From CAVQFO01 sp963711725 (lineage in GTDB: Bacteria; Pseudomonadota; Gammaproteobacteria; Nitrococcales; Aquisalimonadaceae): a DNA stretch of 64,000 nucleotides. The notes under the pieces were generated by a model. The model searched no databases, was not told the origin of the DNA, and saw only the letters and a program-made list of their open reading frames with translations. The stretch spans positions 135,704 to 199,703 of the forward strand of contig CAVQFO010000042.1 in assembly GCA_963711725.1 (NCBI GenBank). The letters are read 5' to 3'. The position numbers and the translations under genes are program-made. Positions within the stretch are counted from its first letter, which is position 1, and each line of letters opens with the position of its first letter. Below, in pieces: positions 50,250-59,293 of the stretch.

Positions 50250-50589
50250 GTGATCGTCTCGTTGAAGTGGCTTACAACCGGTCGTCAGCCACCGAAAGCG
50301 TCGCTGAGAGTTTCCTGCGACGCGGAGCATATCGAGATTCATGCTGCGGACGGCTCCATGCGCCTGCCGTGGCGGCAACCGGTGGGAATCGCCATCGAAA
50401 CCAGCGGTGAAGGACCATTCGGCACCGATGTGTTCTGGGTACTGGGAACGGCTGGGGAGAACGTCTGGATCCCGCACCAGATGGAAGGCGTCGATGACGA
50501 TGCCTTCGTCCAGGCCATGGAGTCCAGGCAGAAGGGGATATTCATCTGCTGGAGCCGAGCCGACGCCGGCGTACCGGGACAAAAAATGA
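50250..50589 (+). CDS. conserved hypothetical protein, frame broken at the end
   Basis: About 112 residues, GTG start. The body CDAEHIEIHAADGSMRLPWR, GIAIETSGEGPFGTDVFWVL and VQAMESRQKGIFICWSR resembles a small uncharacterised family that I recall as ...GPFADDVFW... and ending in AM...FVCW. A segment of about 15 residues that usually separates the IPHQ and DDDAFVQAM parts seems missing (HQMEGVDDDAF). A surplus base near 50575 would restore the stop at 50589. No function is known. Confidence 0.55.
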
Positions 50590-50601
50590 CAAGGACCTCT
50601 C

Positions 50602-51285
50602 ATGTACGTAGGCCACTACGGGCCGAGTCTCGCGCTCAAGGCCATGGTAAAGAACGCCTCTCTGGGCTGGCTGTTCATTGCCGCGCAATTGCTCGACATC
50701 CTCTTCTTCCCGCTGGTGCTGCTGGGCGTCGAACGCCTGGTGATCATTCCCCACTACACGGCGTCGACCTCCTTCGAACTGCCTTACATGCCCTACAGCC
50801 ACAGCCTGGCCGGGGCGCTGGTCTGGTCGGCGCTGGCCTATCTGGCTGTTCGTTGGTGGCAACGCGGGAAATCCAGCCGGGGCGGCACAGCAGTGGCCCT
50901 GGCGATCGGAGCCGGCGTGTTTTCCCACTGGCTGTGCGATCTGCTGGTCCACACGCCCGATCTGCCCTTGTGGAGCAACGGTTCGCCCAAGGTCGGCCTG
51001 GGGCTCTGGAACGACGTGTTCACGGCGTTCGTGGTGGAATCGGCCTTCCTGATCGTACCCGCCTGGTTGTACATGCGCGGCACCCGCGCCAAGGACAACG
51101 TGGGCCGCTACGGCTTGCCCGTATTCATTGCGGTGCTCATCGGGGTCAACGCCATCAACACCTTCGCGCCGCCGCCGATCAAGACACCTACCCCTTTCGC
51201 CATCAGCGCTCTGGTTTCCTACGCGCTGTTTACCGCTGTGGCGTTCTGGCTGGACAGAAAACGGGAACCGATGGAAGCCGGATAG
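50602..51285 (+). CDS. integral membrane protein, YdjM/DUF457-like
   Basis: 227 residues with about six helices. Conserved polar motifs sit in membrane context: MPYSHSLAGALVWSALAYLA and FSHWLCDLLVHTPDLPLWSN, a His/Asp pattern like the membrane-bound metal-dependent hydrolase-like YdjM/DUF457 group. The function is unproven. The start at 50602 follows AAGGA. It lies 12 bases after the preceding hypothetical gene, so the two are probably co-transcribed. Confidence 0.6.
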   Translation: MYVGHYGPSLALKAMVKNASLGWLFIAAQLLDILFFPLVLLGVERLVIIPHYTASTSFELPYMPYSHSLAGALVWSALAYLAVRWWQRGKSSRGGTAVALAIGAGVFSHWLCDLLVHTPDLPLWSNGSPKVGLGLWNDVFTAFVVESAFLIVPAWLYMRGTRAKDNVGRYGLPVFIAVLIGVNAINTFAPPPIKTPTPFAISALVSYALFTAVAFWLDRKREPMEAG

Positions 51286-51294
51286 CCTCGGATA

Positions 51295-51371
51295 TGTAGG
51301 AGCGGCGCTCATCGCCGCGAAGGGTTGGAGGAGTCGGCTCAGCGTTCGCGGCGATGAGCGCCGCTCCTACA
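51295..51371. repeat. perfect 26-base inverted repeat (TGTAGGAGCGGC type)
   Basis: Arms at 51295-51320 (TGTAGGAGCGGCGCTCATCG..) and 51346-51371 are exact inverted copies around a 25-base spacer. It is similar to REP-like pairs of pseudomonads. It fills the gap between two convergent genes and could terminate both. Confidence 0.75.
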
Positions 51372-51403
51372 CGAAACTGGCTACACTGCAGTTGCAGCGC
51401 CCC

Positions 51404-52753
51404 CTACGGATGCCACCCACCCCGCAGCAGGCCGTCGTAGGCCTTCCATTGGACGTACCAATTCGTCGAACCGGCGATGACGGATAGGGCATCCCGGCGG
51501 GAGGCCGCATCGACGTGTTGGCCCAGCCCGGCGGCTGCGGTGCCGGCCACCAGCAGATTGGGATTATGGGCCAGGCTCAGTAACCGGGGCCGGGCCGCCG
51601 ACGGCGGTTGATCGCCCAGCTGCAAAGCGAGCCGGTAGTCCGCCAACACTCGGTCTGCGCCCGGCGGTGAAACCGCGGCCAGCAGACCCCAGGCAATGGC
51701 AACGCCCACCACCACGACGCAACCGCGCAGCCACCAACGGCCGCCGCCGCGCGAGACCCAGCCCAGCACCCACCACATGGCGCCAAAAACCACCAGCGGC
51801 AAACCGTAGAGCAGCCCCCAGCGCGCCATCAAACGCAGGCGCGCATAGCTGTCGGTCTGCCGGGAAAATGCCGAGAGAACGGCATCGGTGTCGCGCATGA
51901 ACGCCGAGTACCCGATCCGCAGACGATGGCCGCCGGGGTCCCGCAGAACCACTGCACCGTCCTTCCCCAAATCAACCCGCAGCGCCAGGGAAACCGGCTT
52001 CGCCACCGGGAGATAGGCGAACCGCCTCAACCGCTGGCGAACCCAGGCGGCCCGGACGGAATCCGTATCGCCGGTGAACGTATAGGCGTTGACCAACCGC
52101 TGCTGCGGCGATTTCAGCACCTGGGCGGGATAGAGCGCGTAGCGGTAGTAGGCCTGAACCAGGGTGGCGCCCGCCCGTGTATGGAGCACCAGGTCGCGGA
52201 TACGATAGGGCAGGTGGGCGCCCCAGGTTGCGCCCAGACCAATCAGCACCGCCAATGCCAGCGCAAGGCCGGCCGGCGCGGGAATCCACCCTGGAGCGGG
52301 CGCGTGGCGGACGGACTGCAAGAGCCGGGCGGCGGCACCCACCATTGGAACGGCCGCCACCAGGGCTACCGCCCACCAAGACATGCCGACGCGTGTGACA
52401 ACAAGTGCCGGGGCGGACAGCAAGACTACCGCGGGCAGGGCCACCCACCAACGCGGACGGCGCGAGACCCCCTCGCCGATCACCATCCCCCATGCCGCGA
52501 GCATGGGGCCAAGGGTCGCGGTGAAGAACAGGCCCGCCGCGAACGAGACACCGGGGGTTGCCATTCGAGCGAGCGCACCGGGCCCCGGGATCACCGTGTA
52601 ACCCTCGTTCCGCAGGACAGTGATCAGGTGCGCGAAATCACGGTTGTGGCCGGCAATCAGCCCCATCGCCAGCAGTTGGCAGCACATCAGCGCCAGCGTG
52701 AGGGGGATCGCGGGGGAGGCGCTGAGCCTCCCCGGGTGCCGGGCGGACGCCAC
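51404..52753 (-). CDS. membrane protein of unknown function
   Basis: 449 residues; not recognised. About nine hydrophobic helices are grouped in an N-terminal block (LTLALMCCQLLAMGLIAG to ALALAVLIGLGATWGA), then a ~150-residue soluble segment (YAQ-like ... VLRDPGGHRLRIGYSAF) and a final helix pair (GLPLVVFGAMWWVLGWV and VVVVGVAIAWGLLAAVS). The C-terminus is soluble (LLSLAHNPNLLVAGTAAAGL), reminiscent of HEAT-like helices. It lies 13 bases downstream of the OmpP1-like gene, so it probably shares a transcript with the surface protein. Confidence 0.6.
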   Translation of the reverse strand: MASARHPGRLSASPAIPLTLALMCCQLLAMGLIAGHNRDFAHLITVLRNEGYTVIPGPGALARMATPGVSFAAGLFFTATLGPMLAAWGMVIGEGVSRRPRWWVALPAVVLLSAPALVVTRVGMSWWAVALVAAVPMVGAAARLLQSVRHAPAPGWIPAPAGLALALAVLIGLGATWGAHLPYRIRDLVLHTRAGATLVQAYYRYALYPAQVLKSPQQRLVNAYTFTGDTDSVRAAWVRQRLRRFAYLPVAKPVSLALRVDLGKDGAVVLRDPGGHRLRIGYSAFMRDTDAVLSAFSRQTDSYARLRLMARWGLLYGLPLVVFGAMWWVLGWVSRGGGRWWLRGCVVVVGVAIAWGLLAAVSPPGADRVLADYRLALQLGDQPPSAARPRLLSLAHNPNLLVAGTAAAGLGQHVDAASRRDALSVIAGSTNWYVQWKAYDGLLRGGWHP

Positions 52754-52766
52754 GGCAATCGCCTCC

Positions 52767-53906
52767 TCAGAACCGGAAGGTGCCGCCCAGGGACAGCATG
52801 GTCACGCTGCTGTCGCCGGAATCGGTCTTCAGCGTTGCCCGCTCCGCCGCCAGATCGACACTGAACCGCTTCTTGAAATGAGCGCCCACGCCCAAGGTAA
52901 TGCCCCGGCGCTCGGGCCAGAAGCCGCTGGCATCGCCGCCGCTGGCGGCCTTGGCGCTGTAGACCCCGGCCCGGTAGGCGAGGTACAGCGGAGCCAGCTT
53001 GGCCCAATGGACCGGATGCTGGAATTCGGCGCCGAGGGAGAGCCGGCCGGAGGTGTTACCGCCGCCCCAGTCCGTGTAGCCGTACTGGGTGGAGACCAGC
53101 ACGTATTTGCTGTCGTCGGCGCCCAGGCGTTTGCGCACCGCGAAGCCCAAATCCAGGCTCTGAGGCATGTTCACCAGCAACTGGTCGGCCTGGTCGTTGT
53201 CGTTGCTGAGCTTCTGGCCGCTGATCGTCGACGAGTGATAGGTGACGCCGGCCGTGGCCCGCAAGCCACTTTCATCGTTGTCCACCACCCGGTACTGGCC
53301 GCCCACGCTGAGGCTGAGACCCGTGTTCGTGCCGGTATCCACCCCGGCATCGGATGGGGCATTGAGGCTGTCGCGCACAATCACCTTGGTGCCACTGGAA
53401 TCCACACTGACCAAGCCGCCTGCAAAGCCGATCTTCAACCGGTCGCGTGCGAAGCTGAAGCCGTAGGCGACGTCCAGCACCTGAATCGTTTCGTTGATGC
53501 GGCCGTAAGCCGTATTGGGCTGGCTTTGATTAGGCACCCAATACTTCATGGTATACGGGGTGTAGTAGTAGAGCCCCGCCGACGTGCGCTCCGTACCGGC
53601 CTCCTTCTTGGTGCGATTCCCGCCGAGGAACAGCGTGGTGGCATTGTTGCTGGCCTTGTCGTCGCTGCCGAGGTCCGGCGCCTGGCCCCACTCGGCGGTA
53701 ACCGAGCTGGGTAGGCTGGCGAGCCCCGCCGGGTTGTGCCAGGCGGCGGAGGAGTCGTCGGCGACCGCCGTGTAGGCGCCGGCCATCCCTCGGGCCCGCG
53801 CCCCCGGCGCGCTCAGAAAGGGATCGGCATTCGCCGCCGGCATGGCCGAGATCCCTACCGCGGCCATTGCCAATACGCCCCACGTTCGCTTGTTGATCGT
53901 GCTCAC
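52767..53906 (-). CDS. OmpP1/FadL-family-like outer-membrane barrel
   Basis: 379 residues with a signal peptide cleaved near MPAANA. The mature N-terminus DPFLSAPGARARGMAGAYTA, SSAAWHNPAGLASL is the typical opening of OmpP1/FadL/PorV-like barrels; alternating strands follow to a final LSLGGTFRF with terminal Phe, as needed for BAM assembly. It could be a channel for hydrophobic compounds or an accessory of surface-protein export. Its start lies 53 bases after the big surface-protein gene. Confidence 0.8.
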   Translation of the reverse strand: MSTINKRTWGVLAMAAVGISAMPAANADPFLSAPGARARGMAGAYTAVADDSSAAWHNPAGLASLPSSVTAEWGQAPDLGSDDKASNNATTLFLGGNRTKKEAGTERTSAGLYYYTPYTMKYWVPNQSQPNTAYGRINETIQVLDVAYGFSFARDRLKIGFAGGLVSVDSSGTKVIVRDSLNAPSDAGVDTGTNTGLSLSVGGQYRVVDNDESGLRATAGVTYHSSTISGQKLSNDNDQADQLLVNMPQSLDLGFAVRKRLGADDSKYVLVSTQYGYTDWGGGNTSGRLSLGAEFQHPVHWAKLAPLYLAYRAGVYSAKAASGGDASGFWPERRGITLGVGAHFKKRFSVDLAAERATLKTDSGDSSVTMLSLGGTFRF

Positions 53907-53959
53907 TGCCTACCCCTGATTGTTTTCGGTGATGGTCTCGTGCGACCTGGAGCGCCGCC

Positions 53960-56900
53960 CTAAAGAACGCTGCCCGAGAAGCATCCGCTGGACCCGCCGG
54001 CTGTATTCTTGGCCTTGTCGCCGGTGCTGTTTTCGGACGGTGGATCGGCCAGGCCGTCGTCCACCAGCACGTAGCGGCCGAAGCCGTTGGTATCGAACGT
54101 CACGGCGGTGTCGCTGCCGCTCACGGCGGTGGTCGTGATTGCCGGATCGGTGGAAACCGAGGCCGGAGTCTTCTTGGTGGTATCGGTTACCGGCACCGTG
54201 ACCTGTATGGGCTGATCCAGGATCAGGCTTGAGATCACGTTGCCCGATGCATCCATGATTTCCAGCGTGGCCAGGTAGCCGTGGCCATTGCTGGCCTTGT
54301 TGGCGACGGCGCCGAGACGAACGTCCGTCAAGCCGGTCTTCTGGCGGATTTCGGCGAGCGTGGCGGCGGACAGCGTCACCTGGAAGCCGCCGGGGTTCGG
54401 GTCCCCGAGAGTCACGGGCGTACCCAGGGTGAGATCCACCGGCGCCGTCGCGATCTGCACGCCATCGCCGCCGGTCGCGGTCATGCTCAGCCCCGCCCCC
54501 ATGGCGGACAAGGAGATCTTCCGCGAGAGCTGATCCACGCTGTCCACCTGGGAACTGCTCAGATTGTCCGTGCCCACCTGGGTCAGCAGGGTGTTGAGCG
54601 TCTCGGCGGATTTCAGCGCCTGAAGCTGGGTCACGCTTCCGCCCGCGGCATCCAGAACCTTGCTCAGTGAGGCCACGATGCTGTTGGTCTGGCTGGACGT
54701 CAGCGACGTATTGGCGCCGTCGATGGCCAGGTTGTCCAGGGCGCCCAGCAAGCTGTTGATCTGATCGGCCGTCAGCGACACCTGCCCGGAGGCGGCCTGC
54801 TGCAGCAGGTCCTGAGCGCCGCTGAGCACAGCGTCCCGCTGGGCGGATGTCAGTTTGAGCTGAGCCAAGCCGTTGAGACTGCTGACCTGATCCGCCGTGG
54901 ATTTGGCATCCCAGGTGGATGAGCCTATATCGGCGATATCCTGGGACTGCTGGCTGGTGGGGTCGCTGCGCTGGTCGGCCGGAACCTGGGTGAATCCGGC
55001 GGCCACGGAAATGGTGACGCTGTCGGTACCCATGCTGGCGCCCCCACTGTCCGTCACCTCCAGAGTGGCGGTGTAGGACCCTTCGCCGGCCGGTGTCCAC
55101 AACACATCGGTGCCTTGCAGCGTGGTCACCGTGGCGCCGTTGCTGTCCGTAATCGTCCACGCATACGTGTAGCTGCTGCCGGAGGGGCCCGTCCCGGAGA
55201 GTTTGACGTCGTCACCCGGCGCGGCGCTGGCGTCATTGCCGGCGTCCACGTCCGGCTGAGCAGGGCCGGCCTGAACCGTCAGATCAAAGCTCTGGTCGGT
55301 AAAGCCGCCATGGGAATCCCGAACCCGCAAGGTCACGGGGTAAGTGCCGGCAACCGTGGGCGTGCCGGAGACCTCGGCCTTGCCATCCGTCGTGTCCGTA
55401 TCCTGGAACGTCAGCCAGGAAGGCAGGGTCAGGGCGCTGATGGTGAGCGTGTCTGCGGTGTCATCCTCGTCGGCATCCGTCACGCGAACGGTGTAGTCGA
55501 ATTGCTGATTGAGGAACGCCTGGGTGCTCGGTGCCGATGTGTAGGTGGGTGCGTCGTTGCTGGCGCTGACCTGGAAGTGGAACGTCTGGGCGTCACGGGA
55601 CGACATGGACAGGTCCGCGTCCTCCGACCCGCCCACGGAGATGACGTCCCGGGCCACACAGGTCACATCCGCCGTATAGCTGCTGGACCGATTGGCCGGC
55701 ACGAAATAGACACGTCCGCTTGAATCGTCGACGGCCGTATCGCCGCTGATGATGACGTTGCCGGGCGAGCCGGAATCATATTGCTTGATCTGGCCGTGGC
55801 CGTCGGCGGGGATCGCCGTCACCCAGGACACCAGCTCGGAGGTGGTGCCGCTGGGATGGACGTCGTTGTCGGTGCGGTCGGCGCACAGCGCCTCCAGCAC
55901 CGGATCGTCGGACTCGTCGACGGACACGTTGGTTGTGGTGGTGCCGCCCACCAGGGTGGGCGGGTTGTTGGCGATCTCATAGGCGCCGATATCGATCAGA
56001 TAAGCATTGCCCGAGAAGATGCGCGTCGCACCGGCATAGTCGATGGAGTTGCCGCCGGAATCCTGCACGGCGCTGTTGTTGGGGAACGCGGAATTCTGGC
56101 CTGCGTTCACCGCCAGGGAGTCGGGCTGCAGGCTCCAGTCGGCCGAGGAACCGGTGCCGCCGGAACCGGCGTCCGCCGACGGCGCCTTGAACAAGGGATC
56201 GATATCCAGATTATTGGTATAGGTGACACTGCCGGTATTGCCGGCGAAATCGCTCAGGCCGCCCTCCACCACCGAGTGGTCCCAGGTCGCGGTCACGCTG
56301 GAAGTATCCAGGTGGACCTGCGGGCCGTCCGCCCCGGTCCCGGATACTTCATTGCCCCAGACGATGGAATTGCGAATCTCCGGCGCCGACTGGTTGGAAT
56401 TCACGTAAAGCCCGCCGCCCTGCACGGAGTCGTTGCGCGCCACCACGCTGTTGATCACCTTGGCGGTGTTGGTGCCGTCGAACAGGATGCCCCCGCCCGC
56501 CAGGCTGCCGGAATTGTTGACCACGATGGTATTGGCGACGATGGGCGAGGCGCCGTTGATGTACATGCCGCCGCCGCCGATGGCCTCATTCTGGCCGATC
56601 ACGTCCTGAGCCAGCACCGGCGTACCGCCGCCGGTGATATAGAGTCCGCCCCCGTTGATGGCGTCCGTGTTGCCGGTGATCTCGGTTCCCTTGATCACCG
56701 GGCTGCCGCTGGCGATGTAGATCCCGGCCCCGGCGAAGGCCTTGTTGTTCTTGATCGTCGAGTTCTTGATGGTGGGGCTGGCGCCGCTGATGTAGATGGC
56801 ACCCCCGTAATAGGCATCGTTGTTGCTGAACTCGCAGCTGTCGATGGTGACGGACGCCCCCACGATATTGAGTGCCGCGTGGGCAAGAGCGTCCGTGGAA

Positions 56901-57532
56901 CCGCTGGAGCCCGTGAACTTGCAGTGCGAGAACTGCCCCGAGGCCGTACCCAGCATGGTGATCCCGTGCCATTGGGTTCCCTTGATGATGGCCGGCTTGG
57001 TGGACGACCCGTTGACGTTCAGTGTGCCTTGAACGAACAACCAGGTCCCGCTGCCGAACTCGACGGTCAAACCCTCGGGTACGGTCAACGACACGCCGGC
57101 AAGTATCCAGACATAGGCGGTGCCGGGCTTGGAGTAGTCGTTTTTCCAGGTATCCCAATCGCCCTGGTAGTCAGTACAGGGATCGGCGCCGCCGTTGTAG
57201 GTGTTGCCGGAATTGAATCCCAGATCCGAGGCCGAAAGGATCGATACGTTGGCCTTGGTATAGCTGGACCAGGTCTGGTTCGCGGCAATCAGGTAGGTGG
57301 AGACGCCGTAGTGAGACGGCCAACTGTCGAAGCACGAGGAGGGGATGGCGGGCAGGCTCGCTCCGCCGATCTGAATGTCCAGCACATTGGAGCTGGGCGG
57401 CGTATAGGCCCACGCCGGTGCCCCGGCGAGCGACCAGCCAATCACTACCACCGCAAGAACAGCGCGACATACGGCCATCGGCCGACCGCGCACGCCCTTC
57501 CCGCTCACCCGTCCCACCGCGGATCTCTTCAT
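53960..57532 (-). CDS. large secreted surface protein: beta-helix, Ig/PKD-like and C-terminal Cys motif
   Basis: 1,190 residues; no exact family recognised. Signal peptide MKRSAVGRVSGKGVRGRPMA then a hydrophobic core to AWA. Residues ~170-510 are a right-handed beta-helix (repeats such as GGGLYITGGGTPVLAQDVIG, GGGMYINGASPIVANTIVVN). About 555-655 is a cadherin-like or Ig-like segment, 657-755 a putative-Ig (He_PIG) domain (APSTQAFLNQQFDYTVRVTD), 760-845 a PKD domain (SSYTYAWTITDSNG). 860-990 is helical (SLTADQINSLLGALDNLAID), then a last beta domain. The end is NTAGGSSGCFSGSVL with no membrane helix. It first appears in an apparent three-gene operon with the OmpP1-like barrel. Confidence 0.75.
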   Translation of the reverse strand: MKRSAVGRVSGKGVRGRPMAVCRAVLAVVVIGWSLAGAPAWAYTPPSSNVLDIQIGGASLPAIPSSCFDSWPSHYGVSTYLIAANQTWSSYTKANVSILSASDLGFNSGNTYNGGADPCTDYQGDWDTWKNDYSKPGTAYVWILAGVSLTVPEGLTVEFGSGTWLFVQGTLNVNGSSTKPAIIKGTQWHGITMLGTASGQFSHCKFTGSSGSTDALAHAALNIVGASVTIDSCEFSNNDAYYGGAIYISGASPTIKNSTIKNNKAFAGAGIYIASGSPVIKGTEITGNTDAINGGGLYITGGGTPVLAQDVIGQNEAIGGGGMYINGASPIVANTIVVNNSGSLAGGGILFDGTNTAKVINSVVARNDSVQGGGLYVNSNQSAPEIRNSIVWGNEVSGTGADGPQVHLDTSSVTATWDHSVVEGGLSDFAGNTGSVTYTNNLDIDPLFKAPSADAGSGGTGSSADWSLQPDSLAVNAGQNSAFPNNSAVQDSGGNSIDYAGATRIFSGNAYLIDIGAYEIANNPPTLVGGTTTTNVSVDESDDPVLEALCADRTDNDVHPSGTTSELVSWVTAIPADGHGQIKQYDSGSPGNVIISGDTAVDDSSGRVYFVPANRSSSYTADVTCVARDVISVGGSEDADLSMSSRDAQTFHFQVSASNDAPTYTSAPSTQAFLNQQFDYTVRVTDADEDDTADTLTISALTLPSWLTFQDTDTTDGKAEVSGTPTVAGTYPVTLRVRDSHGGFTDQSFDLTVQAGPAQPDVDAGNDASAAPGDDVKLSGTGPSGSSYTYAWTITDSNGATVTTLQGTDVLWTPAGEGSYTATLEVTDSGGASMGTDSVTISVAAGFTQVPADQRSDPTSQQSQDIADIGSSTWDAKSTADQVSSLNGLAQLKLTSAQRDAVLSGAQDLLQQAASGQVSLTADQINSLLGALDNLAIDGANTSLTSSQTNSIVASLSKVLDAAGGSVTQLQALKSAETLNTLLTQVGTDNLSSSQVDSVDQLSRKISLSAMGAGLSMTATGGDGVQIATAPVDLTLGTPVTLGDPNPGGFQVTLSAATLAEIRQKTGLTDVRLGAVANKASNGHGYLATLEIMDASGNVISSLILDQPIQVTVPVTDTTKKTPASVSTDPAITTTAVSGSDTAVTFDTNGFGRYVLVDDGLADPPSENSTGDKAKNTAGGSSGCFSGSVL

Positions 57533-57625
57533 TTCTTATCCATTCTTGTTCGACGCGCCGGGCCGCCCCGGGCCTGAGAGAGTTACCCTGCGGACCGGCG
57601 CCTGTCAAACGCCGGCCGACCGGCG

Positions 57626-58708
57626 TCAGTCCTCGCCCAGATAAAGGGCAACGAGATCGCGCCAGGCCTGGCTGTGGGTCTCTTCAAGCAGCGCCCGGTT
57701 CATTGCCTTGCGCAGCTTGCTGTCCCGCGGCAGGCCGATGGCGTAATCCTGGCGCAAGAGGGTATAGGGCAGCACGGTAAGCTTTTCATCCTGGCGCTTG
57801 TTGATCTGATACCGCAGCAGCGGCTTGTCGTACACCACGGCATCCAACCGCCCTTTGTCCAGGGCATCGATGGCGCCGCCCAGGCTGTTATAGCTCTGGA
57901 AGTTGATGTGCTGTCCCTTCAGGTAATCCGTGCTCGCCGAATGCACCACGGTGCCCACCCGTACGTGACCCAGGTCGTCGGGGCTACGCACGGTGGTCTG
58001 CAGGTTTCCCACCGTGATCGCCGAAGCGATGGCCGCGGTGAAACCCGAAATCGTGATCACGCTGGCAAACATCCAGATCATGCCCACGACCCGTCCCGCC
58101 AGCGTCGCGGGCGCCTTGTCACCATAGCCCACGGTGGTCATGGTCACCGCGGACCACCAGATGCCGTTGCCGATGCCCCTGGCGGCGCCGTCGCCGAACT
58201 GGTCCCGGTTGCCGCGCCGCTCCAGCAGCCAGATCACCGTGCCCACCACCGTCAACACCACCAGCAGCGCCAGAATGGCCTTGAGAAACTTGTAGCTCAG
58301 AATCTGGCTGGCGTAGGTCAGGATGCCCGTCTCGCTCTGGGACGTGGCGATCCCCAGCCCCGTGGCGTAGAACGGGTGCGAGAAATCCATCGTCCGTTCG
58401 CGATCGGCGGTCACGGTCAGCGCCGCGACGCCGGCGTCGTAACGACCGGAAGCCAAGCCGACAAGCATGCCGTCCAGGGTGGTTTCCTGGAAACGATACT
58501 TAAGGCCCAACTCCCGGGCCACCCGCTTCCACAACTCGATACTGATGCCACTCCAGCTGCCGTCGGCGTTCTTCATCGCGAACGGTGGCGCCGGCTTGGT
58601 GGCGATGACCAATTCGTCCGAACCCTGGCCGGTTTGCTGCGCAGTGCCGCCCGTAGCCGCGAACGCCAAGACGGGTACAAACAGCACGATCCACAAGAGT
58701 CGCCGCAT
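57626..58708 (-). CDS. GluR0-like ligand-gated potassium channel
   Basis: 360 residues. A signal peptide is followed by the S1 ligand lobe (DELVIATKPAPPFAMKNADG, residues ~32-125, with the ligand-binding Arg region RTMDFSHPFYATGLG), a membrane helix 139-161, a pore loop with the potassium filter TVGYGD (192-197), a second helix 203-232 and the S2 lobe (GTVVHSASTDYLKGQ, AIDALDKGRLDAVVYDKP). This is the layout of cyanobacterial GluR0, relatives of animal ionotropic glutamate receptors. The likely ligand is an amino acid; gating is inferred. Stand-alone gene. Confidence 0.9.
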   Translation of the reverse strand: MRRLLWIVLFVPVLAFAATGGTAQQTGQGSDELVIATKPAPPFAMKNADGSWSGISIELWKRVARELGLKYRFQETTLDGMLVGLASGRYDAGVAALTVTADRERTMDFSHPFYATGLGIATSQSETGILTYASQILSYKFLKAILALLVVLTVVGTVIWLLERRGNRDQFGDGAARGIGNGIWWSAVTMTTVGYGDKAPATLAGRVVGMIWMFASVITISGFTAAIASAITVGNLQTTVRSPDDLGHVRVGTVVHSASTDYLKGQHINFQSYNSLGGAIDALDKGRLDAVVYDKPLLRYQINKRQDEKLTVLPYTLLRQDYAIGLPRDSKLRKAMNRALLEETHSQAWRDLVALYLGED

Positions 58709-58847
58709 GGGGAATACTCCTCCGCATTATCATTCTTTTTGTTGTGTGAGCATGCCGACTTTATCCTTGTCGGCGGCCGGGAACCAGGACTCCGCGCACA
58801 CTCCGCGCACGGCACACCGAGCACGATCCATCACGGGAGAACAGGGA

Positions 58848-59252
58848 ATGTACGAAGGAAGCTGCCTTTGCGGAACGGTCCGCTACCGGGTTACCGGCGG
58901 GTTGGGACCGATCGTCCAGTGCCACTGCCGGCAATGCCGCAAGGCCCAGGGCACGGCTTTCGCAACCAATGCGCCGGTAGCCGCCGAGCAGTTCCTGATT
59001 GTCGCTGGAGAAGACGCGCTGCGAATCTACGAGTCCTCACCGGGCAAGGAGCGGGTGTTCTGTGGCAACTGCGGCTCGCCGCTGATCAGCCGCCGGGGCG
59101 ATCGCCCGCAGACGGTAAGGCTTCGACTGGGAACGTTGGATACGCCCATAGACCAACGGCCCACCGCTCACATTTACGCCGCGCACAAGGCGGAGTGGGA
59201 TGAGATACTCGACCGCCGCCCGGCCTATCCGGAACGCGAGCCCGGCCGGTAA
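58848..59252 (+). CDS. GFA family (glutathione-dependent formaldehyde-activating-like) protein
   Basis: 134 residues. Zinc ligands appear as GSCLCGTVRY, QCHCRQCRKAQG and FCGNCGSP, the GFA arrangement of seven cysteines. Family members bind glutathione adducts or act as centromere-like Zn proteins; an enzyme role in formaldehyde handling is shown only for one branch. The start at 58848 follows GGGAGAACAGGGA. It is convergent with prpE. Confidence 0.85.
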   Translation: MYEGSCLCGTVRYRVTGGLGPIVQCHCRQCRKAQGTAFATNAPVAAEQFLIVAGEDALRIYESSPGKERVFCGNCGSPLISRRGDRPQTVRLRLGTLDTPIDQRPTAHIYAAHKAEWDEILDRRPAYPEREPGR

Positions 59253-59293
59253 AGAGGCAATGGCGGCCCGGGGCCCGGGCCGCCAGCCATGGG

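Noticed and set aside
56200..56950. Repeated codon-scale pattern suggesting a tandem DNA repeat or CRISPR
   Set aside because: The periodicity is that of beta-helix rungs in coding sequence; units are unequal and no direct repeats with spacers are present.
55781..57577. 598-codon plus-strand frame opposite the surface protein
   Set aside because: Mirror of the repetitive beta-helix coding sequence; the surface protein has a signal peptide and recognisable domains, the shadow has none.
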